64,000 bases of DNA from NCBI GenBank assembly GCA_964425915.1, contig CAYROO010000012.1, positions 1-64,000 on the forward strand, given 5' to 3'. Origin of the DNA: Polycyclovorans sp964425915. Lineage in GTDB: Bacteria; Pseudomonadota; Gammaproteobacteria; Nevskiales; Nevskiaceae. The position numbers were made by a program, and so were the translations under genes. A model generated the notes under the pieces. It was not told the DNA's origin. It saw only the letters and a list, made by a program, of their open reading frames with translations, and did no database searches. Positions within the stretch are counted from its first letter, which is position 1. Each line of letters starts with the position of its first letter. Shown here piece after piece: positions 42,491 through 52,006 of the stretch.

Positions 42491-43177
42491 GTGACCGCCG
42501 GTCCCGCGGTTGCGGTTCCAGTGCCAGTCATCCGCTGGCTCGGCCGGGTCGACTACGAACCCTGCCTCGCCGCCATGCGCGCCTGGACCGACGCGCGGGA
42601 CGCCGGCACCCCGGACGCGTTCTGGTGCCTTGAGCATCCGCCGGTGTTTACCCAGGGCCAGGCCGGCCTGCCGGAACACGTGTTGTTGCCTGGCGATATC
42701 CCGGTGGTGGCGAGCGATCGCGGCGGACAGGTCACCTACCACGGTCCTGGGCAGCTGGTGGTCTACGTCATGGTAGACCTCACCCGCCTTGGGATCGGAG
42801 TGCGACGGCTGGTCACGCACATTGAACAGGCCATGGTGCGCATGCTCGCCGCGCTCGATATCCACGCCGCTGCCGACCCCGACGCCCCCGGCGTCTACGT
42901 CGATGGCGCCAAGATCGGCTCCATCGGCCTGCGGGTGCGCAAGGGGCGCAGCTACCATGGCCTATCTCTCAACGTGGATATGGATCTGGCGCCATTCGCA
43001 CGCATCAACCCCTGCGGCTTCCGGGGTCTGAAAATGGTCCAGCTGCGCGACTTCCACCCGGGACTGACGGTGGAAACGGCGGCCCGTGCGCTGGTGCCCA
43101 TGCTGTGTCACGAGTTCGGCTTCAAAGCCTCGTCATTTGAGAGCGCGGACCGCAGTCTGCCTACAATAGCCGCATGA
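42491..43177 (+). CDS. lipB: octanoyltransferase (lipoyl carrier)
   Basis: LipB moves octanoyl groups from acyl-ACP to apo-lipoyl domains. The protein is 228 residues. Visible motifs are RGGQVTYHGPGQ, then Lys141 in GAKIGSIG and the catalytic Cys175 in NPCG. The start is uncertain: GTG 42491 gives the closest fit, and GTG 42521 also preserves the fold. It follows dacA closely, as in E. coli, but lipA is not next to it. The next gene is mlaF, 46 bases away. Confidence 0.93.
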   Translation: MTAGPAVAVPVPVIRWLGRVDYEPCLAAMRAWTDARDAGTPDAFWCLEHPPVFTQGQAGLPEHVLLPGDIPVVASDRGGQVTYHGPGQLVVYVMVDLTRLGIGVRRLVTHIEQAMVRMLAALDIHAAADPDAPGVYVDGAKIGSIGLRVRKGRSYHGLSLNVDMDLAPFARINPCGFRGLKMVQLRDFHPGLTVETAARALVPMLCHEFGFKASSFESADRSLPTIAA

Positions 43178-43223
43178 CCTGCTTGCCCCCCCACCTTGCC
43201 GCTGTCCGACCGGAGCGCTGCGC

Positions 43224-44045
43224 ATGAGCATGACGCCGACCCCCAAGGACGTGCTGGTGCGCGTGCGCGGGCTGCACTTCCGGCTTGGGTCCCGGGTGAT
43301 CTACAAAGGGATCGATCTCGATGTGATGCGCGGCAAGGTGACCGCCATCATGGGCCCGTCGGGCACCGGAAAGACCACATTGCTGCGCCTGATCGGCGGT
43401 CAGTGGCGGCCCACCCAGGGCGCGATCGATTTTGATGGCCACACCATTCACAAGCTGGGGCGCGGTGCACTCTATGCGCTGCGCCGCCGCATGGGCATGC
43501 TGTTTCAGCATGGCGCGCTACTGACCGATCTGACGGTGTTCGAGAACGTGGCGTTCCCACTGCGCGAGCACACGCGGCTGCCGGAGCCCCTGATTCGCGA
43601 CCTGGTCCTGATGAAACTGCAGGCGGTTGGGCTGCGCGGCGCCGCGCAGTTGATGCCCGAGCAATTGTCCGGCGGCATGGCGCGTCGGGTGGCGCTGGCC
43701 CGCGCGGTGGTGATGGACCCGGACCTGGTCATGTATGACGAACCGTTCACCGGGCAGGACCCCATCAGCATGGGGGTTCTGATGCGCCTCATCCGCAGTC
43801 TCAATGACGCACTGGGACTGACCAGCATCGTGGTCTCGCATGATGTCGATGAGGTCCTGTCGATTGCGGACTACGTGTACGTCGTGGCCGGGGGCGAGAT
43901 CATCGCCCGTGGCACCCCTGCCGAGCTGCGCGCCTCCGAGAATGCGCTGGCACAGCAGTTCCTGCAGGGCCAAGCCGATGGGCCGGTGGCCTTCCACTAT
44001 CCGGCCCCCGATATGGCCGACCAGCTGATGGGAACATCGCGATGA
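43224..44045 (+). CDS. mlaF: phospholipid transport ABC ATPase MlaF
   Basis: MlaF is the ATPase of the MlaFEDB complex, which moves phospholipid between the membranes to keep outer-membrane asymmetry. The 273-residue protein has Walker A GPSGTGKT at 44-51, signature LSGGMARR, and Walker B VMYDEPFTGQDP. It starts the operon mlaFEDCBA; its stop overlaps mlaE by ATGA. Its first residues suit the family. Confidence 0.95.
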   Translation: MSMTPTPKDVLVRVRGLHFRLGSRVIYKGIDLDVMRGKVTAIMGPSGTGKTTLLRLIGGQWRPTQGAIDFDGHTIHKLGRGALYALRRRMGMLFQHGALLTDLTVFENVAFPLREHTRLPEPLIRDLVLMKLQAVGLRGAAQLMPEQLSGGMARRVALARAVVMDPDLVMYDEPFTGQDPISMGVLMRLIRSLNDALGLTSIVVSHDVDEVLSIADYVYVVAGGEIIARGTPAELRASENALAQQFLQGQADGPVAFHYPAPDMADQLMGTSR

Positions 44046-44797
44046 ACCTGATCGGCAATCTCCTCGCCGGGCTCGGCCGCGCGCAGTTCTTCCTGCTGCA
44101 GATCCTGATGGCGCTGCCGGCCACCCTGCTCCGGCCGCGCCTGATCGTGCAGCAGCTCTATGCCGTGGGCGTGCTATCGCTGATCATCATCGTCATCTCC
44201 GGCAGCTTCGTCGGCATGGTGTTGGCCCTGCAGGGCTATCGCACCCTGATCCGCTTCGGTGCAGAAGAATCGCTGGGCGTATTCGTCGCGCTGGTGATCG
44301 TCCGCGAGCTGGGACCGGTGGTCACCGCGCTGCTGTTCGCCGGGCGCGCCGGGTCGGCGCTGGCCGCCGAAATCGGCCTGATGAAAGCCACCGATCAGCT
44401 GTCGGCGATGGAGATGATGGCCACCGATCCGATGCGTCGGGTGATCGCCCCGCGGTTCCTCGCCGCGGTATTGGCGATGCCGTTGCTGGCCTCCATTTTC
44501 TCGATCATGGCCATCGGCATTGCCGGCGGGCATGCCATCGGCGTCGAGCTTTTGGGCGTCGATGACGGGGCCTACTGGGGCCAGATCCGTGCCGCAGTGG
44601 AAGGCCAGGACGTGATCGACAGCTTGATCAAGAGCGTCATCTTCGGCGTTGCCACCGCCTGGATCGCGGTCTATCAGGGCTATCACGCAGCGCCGACCTC
44701 CGAAGGCGTCTCGCGCGCCACCACCGGGACTGTGGTGGTGTCGTCACTGGCCATCCTGGCACTCGACTTCATCCTCACGGCATTCATGTTCCGTTAA
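44042..44797 (+). CDS. mlaE: phospholipid transport permease MlaE
   Basis: MlaE is the integral membrane permease of the complex, with about five helices. The 251-residue protein contains the conserved stretch VVTALLFAGRAGSALAAEIGLMKATDQLSAME and ends at FILTAFMFR. It overlaps mlaF by 4 bases and precedes mlaD by 22 bases. Confidence 0.95.
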   Translation: MNLIGNLLAGLGRAQFFLLQILMALPATLLRPRLIVQQLYAVGVLSLIIIVISGSFVGMVLALQGYRTLIRFGAEESLGVFVALVIVRELGPVVTALLFAGRAGSALAAEIGLMKATDQLSAMEMMATDPMRRVIAPRFLAAVLAMPLLASIFSIMAIGIAGGHAIGVELLGVDDGAYWGQIRAAVEGQDVIDSLIKSVIFGVATAWIAVYQGYHAAPTSEGVSRATTGTVVVSSLAILALDFILTAFMFR

Positions 44798-44819
44798 GTG
44801 CGGACAAGGACACTCAATC

Positions 44820-45287
44820 ATGCAATCACGTGCCCTGGAGATCCTCGTTGGCTTCTTCGTCTGCATTGGCGTCGCAGCCGTCTTCGTCCTCACTTTCCGC
44901 GTGGCCAGTCTGGACACGGTGGGAACCGGCGACGGGGTCTATCGCGTCACGGCGCAGTTCCAGAACATCGGCGGGCTCAAGCCGGGCTCAGCGGTCACGC
45001 TGGCGGGTGTCCGAGTCGGCCGGGTGCAGGGCATCGTGATTGACCCCGACAGTTTTCAGGCACGGGTCACACTGGCCTTGGATGGTCAGTACGACAACAT
45101 CCCCGAGGACAGCTCGGCGTCAATCCTGACCGCCGGCCTGCTCGGTGAGCAGTACATCGGCCTGACCCCCGGTGGCATGCTTGATCCGCTCAAGGACGGC
45201 AGCGAAATCATGTTGACGCAAAGTGCCCTGGTCCTGGAAAACCTGATCGGTCAGTTCCTCTCGAACATGGCGTCGAAACAGGAGTAA
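44820..45287 (+). CDS. mlaD: phospholipid-binding MCE protein MlaD
   Basis: MlaD is the inner-membrane-anchored MCE subunit that forms the hydrophobic pore ring. The 155-residue protein has one N-terminal helix (residues 6-26) and the MCE domain with FQNIGGLKPGSAVTLAGVRVG. The ATG at 44820 is the start, because the longer open frame upstream lies inside mlaE. It is followed 4 bases later by mlaC. Confidence 0.94.
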   Translation: MQSRALEILVGFFVCIGVAAVFVLTFRVASLDTVGTGDGVYRVTAQFQNIGGLKPGSAVTLAGVRVGRVQGIVIDPDSFQARVTLALDGQYDNIPEDSSASILTAGLLGEQYIGLTPGGMLDPLKDGSEIMLTQSALVLENLIGQFLSNMASKQE

Positions 45288-45291
45288 TTTC

Positions 45292-45924
45292 ATGATCCGC
45301 AAACTCGTTGGCCTGCTGGCACTCGGCATGGGTCTCTCGGCGCACGCAGCCGCAACCATGCCCCCTGATCAGCTGGTCAAATCGGTGACCGATGAACTCC
45401 GCGCCGATATTGCCGAGCACCAGGCCGAATACAAGGCTGACCCAGACAAGCTTTCGGCCCTCATCGATGACAAGGTGGTGCCGCACTTCGACGTGCCGCG
45501 CATCAGCCGCCTGGTGCTGGGCCTGCACGGCCGCCAGGCCTCGCCGGAGCAGATTGAGCGCTTCGGTGCAGCCTTCAAGAACATGCTGTTCCGTTCCTAT
45601 GCAACTGCACTGGTCGACTACCACGACTCGGTCAGCATCGAGTGGAAGCCCCTGCGGCTTGCTGACGATGCCACCCGTGCCACTGTGCAGTCGACCCTGA
45701 TTCGCAAGGATGCGCCGGCGGTGCCGGTGGGCTTCGTCATGCACAAGACCGACAACGGCTGGAAAGTGTTCGATATCACCGTCGAGAACATCTCGCTGGT
45801 GAACAATTTCCGCGCGCAGTTGAACGGCGAGATCACCAAGAACGGACTGGATGCGGTGATCCGCAAGTTGGAAGGCGGGGCGCTGGAGCCGGATACCGAC
45901 AGCGTCGAGGACGCCGCCGGATGA
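45292..45924 (+). CDS. mlaC: periplasmic phospholipid-binding protein MlaC
   Basis: MlaC shuttles phospholipids across the periplasm between MlaA and MlaD. The 210-residue protein has a signal peptide ending near SAHA and the Tol-Ttg2-type fold with VVPHFDVPRISRLVLG. Its stop overlaps the mlaB start by ATGA. Confidence 0.94.
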   Translation: MIRKLVGLLALGMGLSAHAAATMPPDQLVKSVTDELRADIAEHQAEYKADPDKLSALIDDKVVPHFDVPRISRLVLGLHGRQASPEQIERFGAAFKNMLFRSYATALVDYHDSVSIEWKPLRLADDATRATVQSTLIRKDAPAVPVGFVMHKTDNGWKVFDITVENISLVNNFRAQLNGEITKNGLDAVIRKLEGGALEPDTDSVEDAAG

Positions 45925-46172
45925 TCGAGGGCGCGCTCAATTTCCAGACGGTCCCGGCCCGGCTTGCCGAGGCGGAACACTGGTTGCGGCACCCCACGCT
46001 GGACCTGCAGGCGGTCACGCACGTGGACAGTGCGGGCATCGCCCTGCTGCTGGAACTGCGTCGCCGCTCGGGCGGAAACCTGAGCTTCACCGGCGTGCCG
46101 GCGCAGATGCGCGCCCTCGCCGATTTTCTTCACGTCGGTCCGTTACTCGGGCTGGAAGCGAGTGACGCATGA
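45921..46172 (+). CDS. mlaB: STAS-domain protein MlaB
   Basis: MlaB binds MlaF and stabilises and activates the ABC complex. The 83-residue protein is a single STAS domain with the conserved THVDSAGIALLLEL segment. It overlaps mlaC upstream by 4 bases and mlaA downstream by 4 bases. Confidence 0.92.
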   Translation: MIEGALNFQTVPARLAEAEHWLRHPTLDLQAVTHVDSAGIALLLELRRRSGGNLSFTGVPAQMRALADFLHVGPLLGLEASDA

Positions 46173-46894
46173 TCAAGCGGAGTGTGGCCGCGGTAATGGC
46201 GTTGACAGTGGTATCGGGCTGCGCACACCGCCCCGCCTACGACCCGGCCGATCCGCTGGAGCCGGTGAATCGCAAGATTTTCGCGTTCAACAATACGGTC
46301 GATCGCTATGTCGCGGAGCCAGTCGCGCGTACCTACGTCAAGGTGGTGCCGGCGCCGGTACGAACCGGCGTCGGTAACTTCCTCGACAACCTCAGCTACC
46401 CGGTGGTGATCGTCAACAGCCTGCTTCAGTTCAAGCTGCTGCAGGCGGGGCACGATACCGGACGCTTCCTGTTCAACACCACGGTCGGCCTCGGCGGCCT
46501 GCTCGACCCCGCCACTGACATCGGGCTGACCGCCAACAACGAGGACTTCGGCCAGACACTGGGACACTGGGGCGTCGGCGAAGGCTGGTACATCGTGCTG
46601 CCGTTCTTGGGGCCCACCACCAACCGCGACCTGGTTGGGCGTGTCAGCGATGGCTTTGCGACCCCGCTTTACTACCTGGAAGGGCCTTACCAGGAAGAGA
46701 CGCGTATTACGCTGCTGGCACTGGGTGTGGTCGATACCCGCGCCAGCCTGCTCGGTACCGAGAAGCTCATGGCTGAGCAGTTCGACCCCTATGTGTTTCT
46801 CCGCAGCGCCTACCTTGAGCGCCGCCTGAACCTGGTCCACGACGGCAACCCGCCGGTCGAAGAGATCGACTACGACGCCCTGCTGGCGGAGTAG
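46169..46894 (+). CDS. mlaA: outer-membrane lipoprotein MlaA (VacJ)
   Basis: MlaA removes mislocalised phospholipids from the outer leaflet. The 241-residue protein has a lipobox VSGC (Cys18) and the family stretch DPLEPVNRKIFAFNN near the N-terminus. MlaA sits in the same operon as mlaFEDCB here, whereas in E. coli it is separate. It ends the operon and converges on purL after 55 bases. Confidence 0.95.
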   Translation: MIKRSVAAVMALTVVSGCAHRPAYDPADPLEPVNRKIFAFNNTVDRYVAEPVARTYVKVVPAPVRTGVGNFLDNLSYPVVIVNSLLQFKLLQAGHDTGRFLFNTTVGLGGLLDPATDIGLTANNEDFGQTLGHWGVGEGWYIVLPFLGPTTNRDLVGRVSDGFATPLYYLEGPYQEETRITLLALGVVDTRASLLGTEKLMAEQFDPYVFLRSAYLERRLNLVHDGNPPVEEIDYDALLAE

Positions 46895-46949
46895 CGCGCC
46901 GCGATCGGCCGCCATAGCCCGCCGGTCGCCTGCGGAATCGTGCGAGGGC

Positions 46950-49900
46950 TCAGCTGGACCGGGTCCAGCGCCGCGCGTTGGCGAACAGATGCAGCCAAGG
47001 CGTGGTCTCGCCGCGGGTTGACGACGGCCACCAGGAGCCGGTGACGCCCGCCACCGTGCGCTCTGGATGCGGCATCAGGATGGTGACCCGCCCATCGGCG
47101 TTGCAGACACCGGTAATGCCGCCTGGCGAGCCATTCGGGTTGTCCGGATAGCGCTCGGCCACGGATCCACGGCGGTCGATGAAACGCAGGGCCAGCTGGC
47201 CATCAGCTTGGCAGTGGGTTTGGTGGGCGTCAGCCTCGAACACCGCGCGTCCTTCGCCGTGCGCGACGGCGATCGGCATCCGTGCACCCGCCAGGCCTTC
47301 GAAGAACAGCGATCGCGAGGGCATCACCTCCACCATCGACCAGCGCGCTTCAAACTGCTCGCTGCGATTGCGTTGGAAACTTGGCCAATGCGCCGCCCCC
47401 GGCACCAGCGACTTCAGCGCTGCGAACATTTGGCAGCCATTGCAGATCCCCAGGGCGAAGCGATCCGGGGTGGCGAGGAAGCGGGCGAAAGCGTCTCGCG
47501 CGCGCGGGTTGAACAGGATGGTCTTGGCCCAGCCCTGCCCTGCCCCCAGCACGTCGCCGTAGGAGAAGCCGCCACACGCGACCAGACCGGCAAACTCCAT
47601 CAGATCTACACCGCCGGCGAGGATGTCGCTCATGTGCACATCGACGCTCTCGAAGCCGGCGCGGTCGAAGGCCCAGGCCATCTCGGCGTGACTGTTGACG
47701 CCTTGCTCGCGCAGCACCATCACCCGGGGACGTTGACCGATTGCGGGCGCCGACGGCACCGGCGCCAGGCCGATCGGCAGAGACACCTGCAGGCCAGGGT
47801 CGTCGTCATCGGCCAGCGCCTCGAAAGCCTCGCGGGCACAGTCCGGGTTGTCCCGCAGTGCAGCCATGCGATAGCTGGTCTCGGCCCAACACTGCTCCAG
47901 CTCGGCGCGGCCGGCGGCAAAGTGCTGGGCGCCATTCATGCAAAAGCGCAGCGTGCTGTCCGCGGTAGGCAGGCCCAAGCGTTGCACGGTGAGCCCCGCT
48001 GCCAGCCCTTCGCTGGCAAAACGATCCGCATCGCGGGCGTGCAGCTGCACCACCATGCCCAGCTCTTCAGCGAACAGTTGCCCGTGCAGATCGCCCTGCG
48101 GCAAATCGATGTGCAGGCCACAACGACCGGCGAAGGCCATCTCACAGAGGGTGACCAACAAGCCGCCGTCGCTGCGGTCGTGATAAGCGAGAACCCGCCC
48201 CTCGGCATTCCAGCGCTGAAGCAGATCCCAGGCCGCCACCAGTTGCTGCGGCTGGTCGAGATCAGGCGCGATGTCGCCGAGTTCCCCATACACCTGCGCC
48301 AGCGCGCTGCCGCCAAGACGGTTGCGACCGTTCCCCAGGTCTACCAGCATCAGCACACTGTCGGCCTGCGGCTGCAGCTGAGGGGTCAGGCTGCGGCGGA
48401 CGTCGGTGACCGGCGCGAAGGCGGAAATGATGGCGGACACCGGCGCGGTCTGCTTGTGATCCTGGCCATCCGCCGACCGCCAGAGGGTCTTCATCGACAG
48501 CGAATCCTTGCCAACCGGGATGGCCACCCCCAGCGCCGGGCAGAGTTCCTGCCCCACCGCACGTACCGCATCGAACAGACGGGCGTCCTCATCGTCGTTG
48601 CCACAGGCCGCCATCCAGTTCGCCGACAGGCGCACGTCGCGCAGGGAGCCGATCGCGGCCGCCGCGAGATTGGTCAGCGCCTCGCCCACCGCCATGCGAC
48701 CAGACGCTGCGGCGTCGAGCACCGCCAGCAGCGGACGCTCGCCCATGGCCATGGCTTCTCCGGTGGTGGCAGTGAAACCGGTGGCGGTCACCGCGCAGTC
48801 CGCCACCGGCACCTGCCAGGGCCCGACCATCTGGTCGCGCACGCTGAGGCCGCCGACACTGCGATCGCCAATGGTGATGAGAAAGTGCTTGCCGGCCACG
48901 GCCGGCAACCGCAGCACGCGGCGCACGGCGTCCGCCACCGGCACACGCGACAGCGGGCGGGTCACCGGCGCCTGGCGCCGACTTTCGCGCTGCATCCGCG
49001 GTGGCTTGCCCAGCAGCACCGGCATCGGCATGTCCACCGGGAACGCGCCATCGAGACGGTCTTCAACCCGAAGTTGCGGTTCGGCGGTGGCCCGCCCGAC
49101 CACGGCGAACGGACAGCGCTCGCGGGCGCAGGCCGCTTCGATCAGCGCGAGGCCTTCCGGAGCGATTGCCAGCACGTAGCGCTCCTGGCTTTCATTGCAC
49201 CAGATCTCCATCGGCGACAGGGCCGGATCGGCGGACTGGATATCACGCAACTGGAAGTGGCCACCACGGCCGTCGGCATCCACCAGCTCCGGCAAGGCAT
49301 TGGAGACACCACCAGCGCCAACATCGTGAATGGAGAGAATGGGATTGTCGTCACCCAGGCGCCAGCAGGCATCGATCACCTCCTGGCAACGGCGCTCCAG
49401 CTCGGGATTGGCGCGCTGCACACTGGCAAAATCGAGGGCTTCGGACGAGCTGCCCGTAGCCATCGAGCTGGCGGCGCCACCGCCCAGGCCGATCAGCATG
49501 GCGGGCCCGCCGAGCACCAGCAGCAGGGCACCCTCCACCACTTCGCGCTTCTCGACGTGGCCATCGCGGATGTTGCCGAAACCACCGGCGATCATGATGG
49601 GCTTGTGATACCCGCGGTTGCGGCCGTCTGGCGTGATCATCTCCAGGGTGCGGAAATAGCCGTTGAGACAGGGCCGACCGAACTCGTTGTTGTAGGCGGC
49701 GCCGCCGATGGGCGCTTCCAGCATGATCTGCAGGGCTGAGGCCATGCGCGCCGGCCGGCTCAACTCGGGCTCCCAAGGTTGGGCAAAACCGGGAATGCGC
49801 AGATTGGCCGTGGTGAACCCGACCAGACCTGCCTTGGGCTTGCCGCCACGGCCGGTGGCCGCTTCGTCACGGATCTCACCGCCGCTACCAGTGGCTGCAC

Positions 49901-50780
49901 CCGGATCCGGGCTGATGCCGGTGGGGTGGTTGTGGGTTTCCACCTTCATCAGCAGGTGGACCGGCTCCTCATGTCCACGCCAGACCCCATCGGGATCCGG
50001 GAACCACCGCATCGCGGTCGGGCCCGCCACCACGGCGGCATTGTCCTTGTACGCCGAAAGCACCCCCTCCGGGGCGGCAGCGTGGGTCATGCGGATCATC
50101 TGGAACAGCGAGTGCGGCTGAGGTTCGCCATCGATGGTGAAGGTGGCGTTGAAGATCTTGTGGCGGCAATGCTCGCTGTTGACCTGCGCGAACATCATCA
50201 GCTCGGCATCCGTGGGGTTGCGTCCGGCGCTGCGGGCGTGATCGGCGAGATAGTCGATCTCCGCCTCCGACAGCGCCAGTCCCCAATCCCGGTTGGCCGA
50301 CGCCAGTGCATCCCGGCCGCCGCCGAGCACGTCGACGGTGCGCAGCGGCCGCGCCGGCTGCGGATCGAAAAGGCGGAACAGCGATGCCTGATCGCTCACC
50401 ACCGACTCCATCATCGGGTCATGCAGCGCCGCGCGCTGAGCGTCAGTGAGGCCGCTCAGTCCATCGATTGCGATGACCCGCCCGCGCTCGATCCGCTGGA
50501 CACCGTCGAGCCCGGCCACCCGCGCAATGTCGGTGGCCTTGCTGGACCACGGCGAACGGGTACCGACCCGCGGCACCACGTAAAGCGTGAGATCGCCCTG
50601 GGGGAGCGCTGCCGCACCCGGACCGAGCAGGGCGCGCAGGCGCTCCGGATCGGCTTCCCCTTCGATCAGAAACAGCTCGCAGACGCGGATCGCAGCCACC
50701 TCAAGCCCCAGCGCAGTGGCCAAACGTTCCAGGCGAAAAGTGGAGAACGGGGGCTGTCCGCTGAGCAGTTGCACGGTCAT
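46950..50780 (-). CDS. purL: phosphoribosylformylglycinamidine synthase (single chain)
   Basis: PurL converts FGAR to FGAM with ATP and glutamine, step four of purine synthesis. The 1276-residue length matches the large single-chain gammaproteobacterial form. The central domain shows EHCRHKIFNA, HNHPTGISPDPGAATGSGGEIRD and GGAASSMATG. The C-terminal amidotransferase has the nucleophile elbow GICNG with Cys1113. The start is the ATG at 50780. It is a single gene, divergent from nothing close on its 5' side except the MBL gene end. Confidence 0.97.
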   Translation of the reverse strand: MTVQLLSGQPPFSTFRLERLATALGLEVAAIRVCELFLIEGEADPERLRALLGPGAAALPQGDLTLYVVPRVGTRSPWSSKATDIARVAGLDGVQRIERGRVIAIDGLSGLTDAQRAALHDPMMESVVSDQASLFRLFDPQPARPLRTVDVLGGGRDALASANRDWGLALSEAEIDYLADHARSAGRNPTDAELMMFAQVNSEHCRHKIFNATFTIDGEPQPHSLFQMIRMTHAAAPEGVLSAYKDNAAVVAGPTAMRWFPDPDGVWRGHEEPVHLLMKVETHNHPTGISPDPGAATGSGGEIRDEAATGRGGKPKAGLVGFTTANLRIPGFAQPWEPELSRPARMASALQIMLEAPIGGAAYNNEFGRPCLNGYFRTLEMITPDGRNRGYHKPIMIAGGFGNIRDGHVEKREVVEGALLLVLGGPAMLIGLGGGAASSMATGSSSEALDFASVQRANPELERRCQEVIDACWRLGDDNPILSIHDVGAGGVSNALPELVDADGRGGHFQLRDIQSADPALSPMEIWCNESQERYVLAIAPEGLALIEAACARERCPFAVVGRATAEPQLRVEDRLDGAFPVDMPMPVLLGKPPRMQRESRRQAPVTRPLSRVPVADAVRRVLRLPAVAGKHFLITIGDRSVGGLSVRDQMVGPWQVPVADCAVTATGFTATTGEAMAMGERPLLAVLDAAASGRMAVGEALTNLAAAAIGSLRDVRLSANWMAACGNDDEDARLFDAVRAVGQELCPALGVAIPVGKDSLSMKTLWRSADGQDHKQTAPVSAIISAFAPVTDVRRSLTPQLQPQADSVLMLVDLGNGRNRLGGSALAQVYGELGDIAPDLDQPQQLVAAWDLLQRWNAEGRVLAYHDRSDGGLLVTLCEMAFAGRCGLHIDLPQGDLHGQLFAEELGMVVQLHARDADRFASEGLAAGLTVQRLGLPTADSTLRFCMNGAQHFAAGRAELEQCWAETSYRMAALRDNPDCAREAFEALADDDDPGLQVSLPIGLAPVPSAPAIGQRPRVMVLREQGVNSHAEMAWAFDRAGFESVDVHMSDILAGGVDLMEFAGLVACGGFSYGDVLGAGQGWAKTILFNPRARDAFARFLATPDRFALGICNGCQMFAALKSLVPGAAHWPSFQRNRSEQFEARWSMVEVMPSRSLFFEGLAGARMPIAVAHGEGRAVFEADAHQTHCQADGQLALRFIDRRGSVAERYPDNPNGSPGGITGVCNADGRVTILMPHPERTVAGVTGSWWPSSTRGETTPWLHLFANARRWTRSS

Positions 50781-50860
50781 GGCAGGCTGGGTCTAGAAGG
50801 CTGATTCGAGCCCGGTATTGTCCCATGGAAGTGGGGCCCCCGCGCGGTCAGCCAGCGGGA

Positions 50861-51622
50861 TCAGGCCAGTTCGCACCAACCCATGCCGTCCGACTGGTCG
50901 GCACAACGACACCAGGCGGGATCGTCTTCCAGCACCTCAAGGATGGCACCGCGCGCCAGCGCGGGGGTGTTATTGACCTCGGACAGGTGCGTGAGGATCA
51001 GGTGCTGCAGGCGCTGCCGGTCGAGCTGACGCAGCAATTCCGCCGCCTGGGCGTTCGAGAGATGCCCGAAGTGCCCACCGACACGGCGTTTGAGGCTGAA
51101 TGGATAGGGGCCATCGGCCAGCATGGCCACGTCGTGATTGCACTCCAGAAGCAAGGCATCGCAGGCCTGCAGATGCGCCACCACATGGGGCGTTACGTGA
51201 CCGAGATCGGAGACCACGCCGAGCTGATGGTCCGCGTGGGAGAGCCTGAACTGGCAGGGCTGCGCGGCGTCGTGCGGCACCGCAAAAGGCTCGATCCGCA
51301 GCGCGCCGATGTCAAAGGCATGATCAGGGTCGAAGCGGCGGACCTCAAGGCCACCGGCATCCTGCCAGACTCGCGCGGTGCCGTGGGTCAGATACACCGG
51401 CACCCCGTGACGTCGCGCCAGTCGCCCGACCCCACCCAGATGATCACCGTGTTCATGGGTGACCAGAATGGCATCGAGCTGGCCCGCCTCCAACCCCAGG
51501 CGGTGCAGGCGCTGCTCGGTCTCTTTGAGCGTGAACCCGCAGTCGATCAGCACCCGCGTACCGGCAGCGGTCACCAGGGTCCCATTGCCCTTGCTGCCGG
51601 AGCCCAGCGAGGCAAAGCGCAT
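50861..51622 (-). CDS. MBL-fold metallo-hydrolase (YycJ-like)
   Basis: This 253-residue protein has the metallo-beta-lactamase motif THEHGDHLGG, with His56, His58, Asp60 and His61, and a later His in ECNHD. The pattern MRFASLGSGSKGNGT is typical of YycJ/YycI-like cytoplasmic hydrolases of unknown substrate, possibly nucleases. Its ATG overlaps the DUF1820 stop by one base, so the two are coupled. Confidence 0.88.
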   Translation of the reverse strand: MRFASLGSGSKGNGTLVTAAGTRVLIDCGFTLKETEQRLHRLGLEAGQLDAILVTHEHGDHLGGVGRLARRHGVPVYLTHGTARVWQDAGGLEVRRFDPDHAFDIGALRIEPFAVPHDAAQPCQFRLSHADHQLGVVSDLGHVTPHVVAHLQACDALLLECNHDVAMLADGPYPFSLKRRVGGHFGHLSNAQAAELLRQLDRQRLQHLILTHLSEVNNTPALARGAILEVLEDDPAWCRCADQSDGMGWCELA

Positions 51623-51951
51623 CAGCGGTTGGGCAGTGTCGGATAGATCGGGAACGGCGTGACCTTACCGCCATCGCCGGCCTCGGTGATGCGCGCTGGC
51701 CCGTGATGCTTCACTTCATCAATCCGGATCACGGCGTGCACCGGCAGATAAAAGCGCTCGACGCCTTCAAACTGGGTACGCAGCTTTTCCTCGGTGGGGT
51801 CGACCACCACCGTACTGCGTTCGCCGAACACCAGCTTGCCCACCTCGACAAAACCCAGCATGGCGCCGTGACTGACTTCACGCGCATAAAGCTCGAAAAG
51901 TTGATCGTGGTTGCGAAAATGGATGCGGAACAGCTTGGACTTGGCAGCCAT
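51622..51951 (-). CDS. DUF1820 family protein
   Basis: This 109-residue protein is conserved across gammaproteobacteria (KLFRIHFRNHDQLFELYARE, GFVEVGKLVFGERST, FYLPVHAVIRIDEV). Function unknown. Upstream of the MBL gene, it is coupled to it by a TGATG overlap, and the pairing is common. No membrane segment or signal peptide is present. Confidence 0.88.
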   Translation of the reverse strand: MAAKSKLFRIHFRNHDQLFELYAREVSHGAMLGFVEVGKLVFGERSTVVVDPTEEKLRTQFEGVERFYLPVHAVIRIDEVKHHGPARITEAGDGGKVTPFPIYPTLPNR

Positions 51952-52006
51952 ATAGGAAGGTCAGGCGGAAAACGGTAGTGTAGCCGCGCTGTCACCGCAC
52001 GAAGGA

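Noticed and set aside
47067..49739. 890-residue open frame antisense to purL
   Set aside because: It lies wholly inside purL on the opposite strand, is rich in His/Arg/Gln, has no recognisable domain, and is typical of long spurious frames in GC-rich genes.
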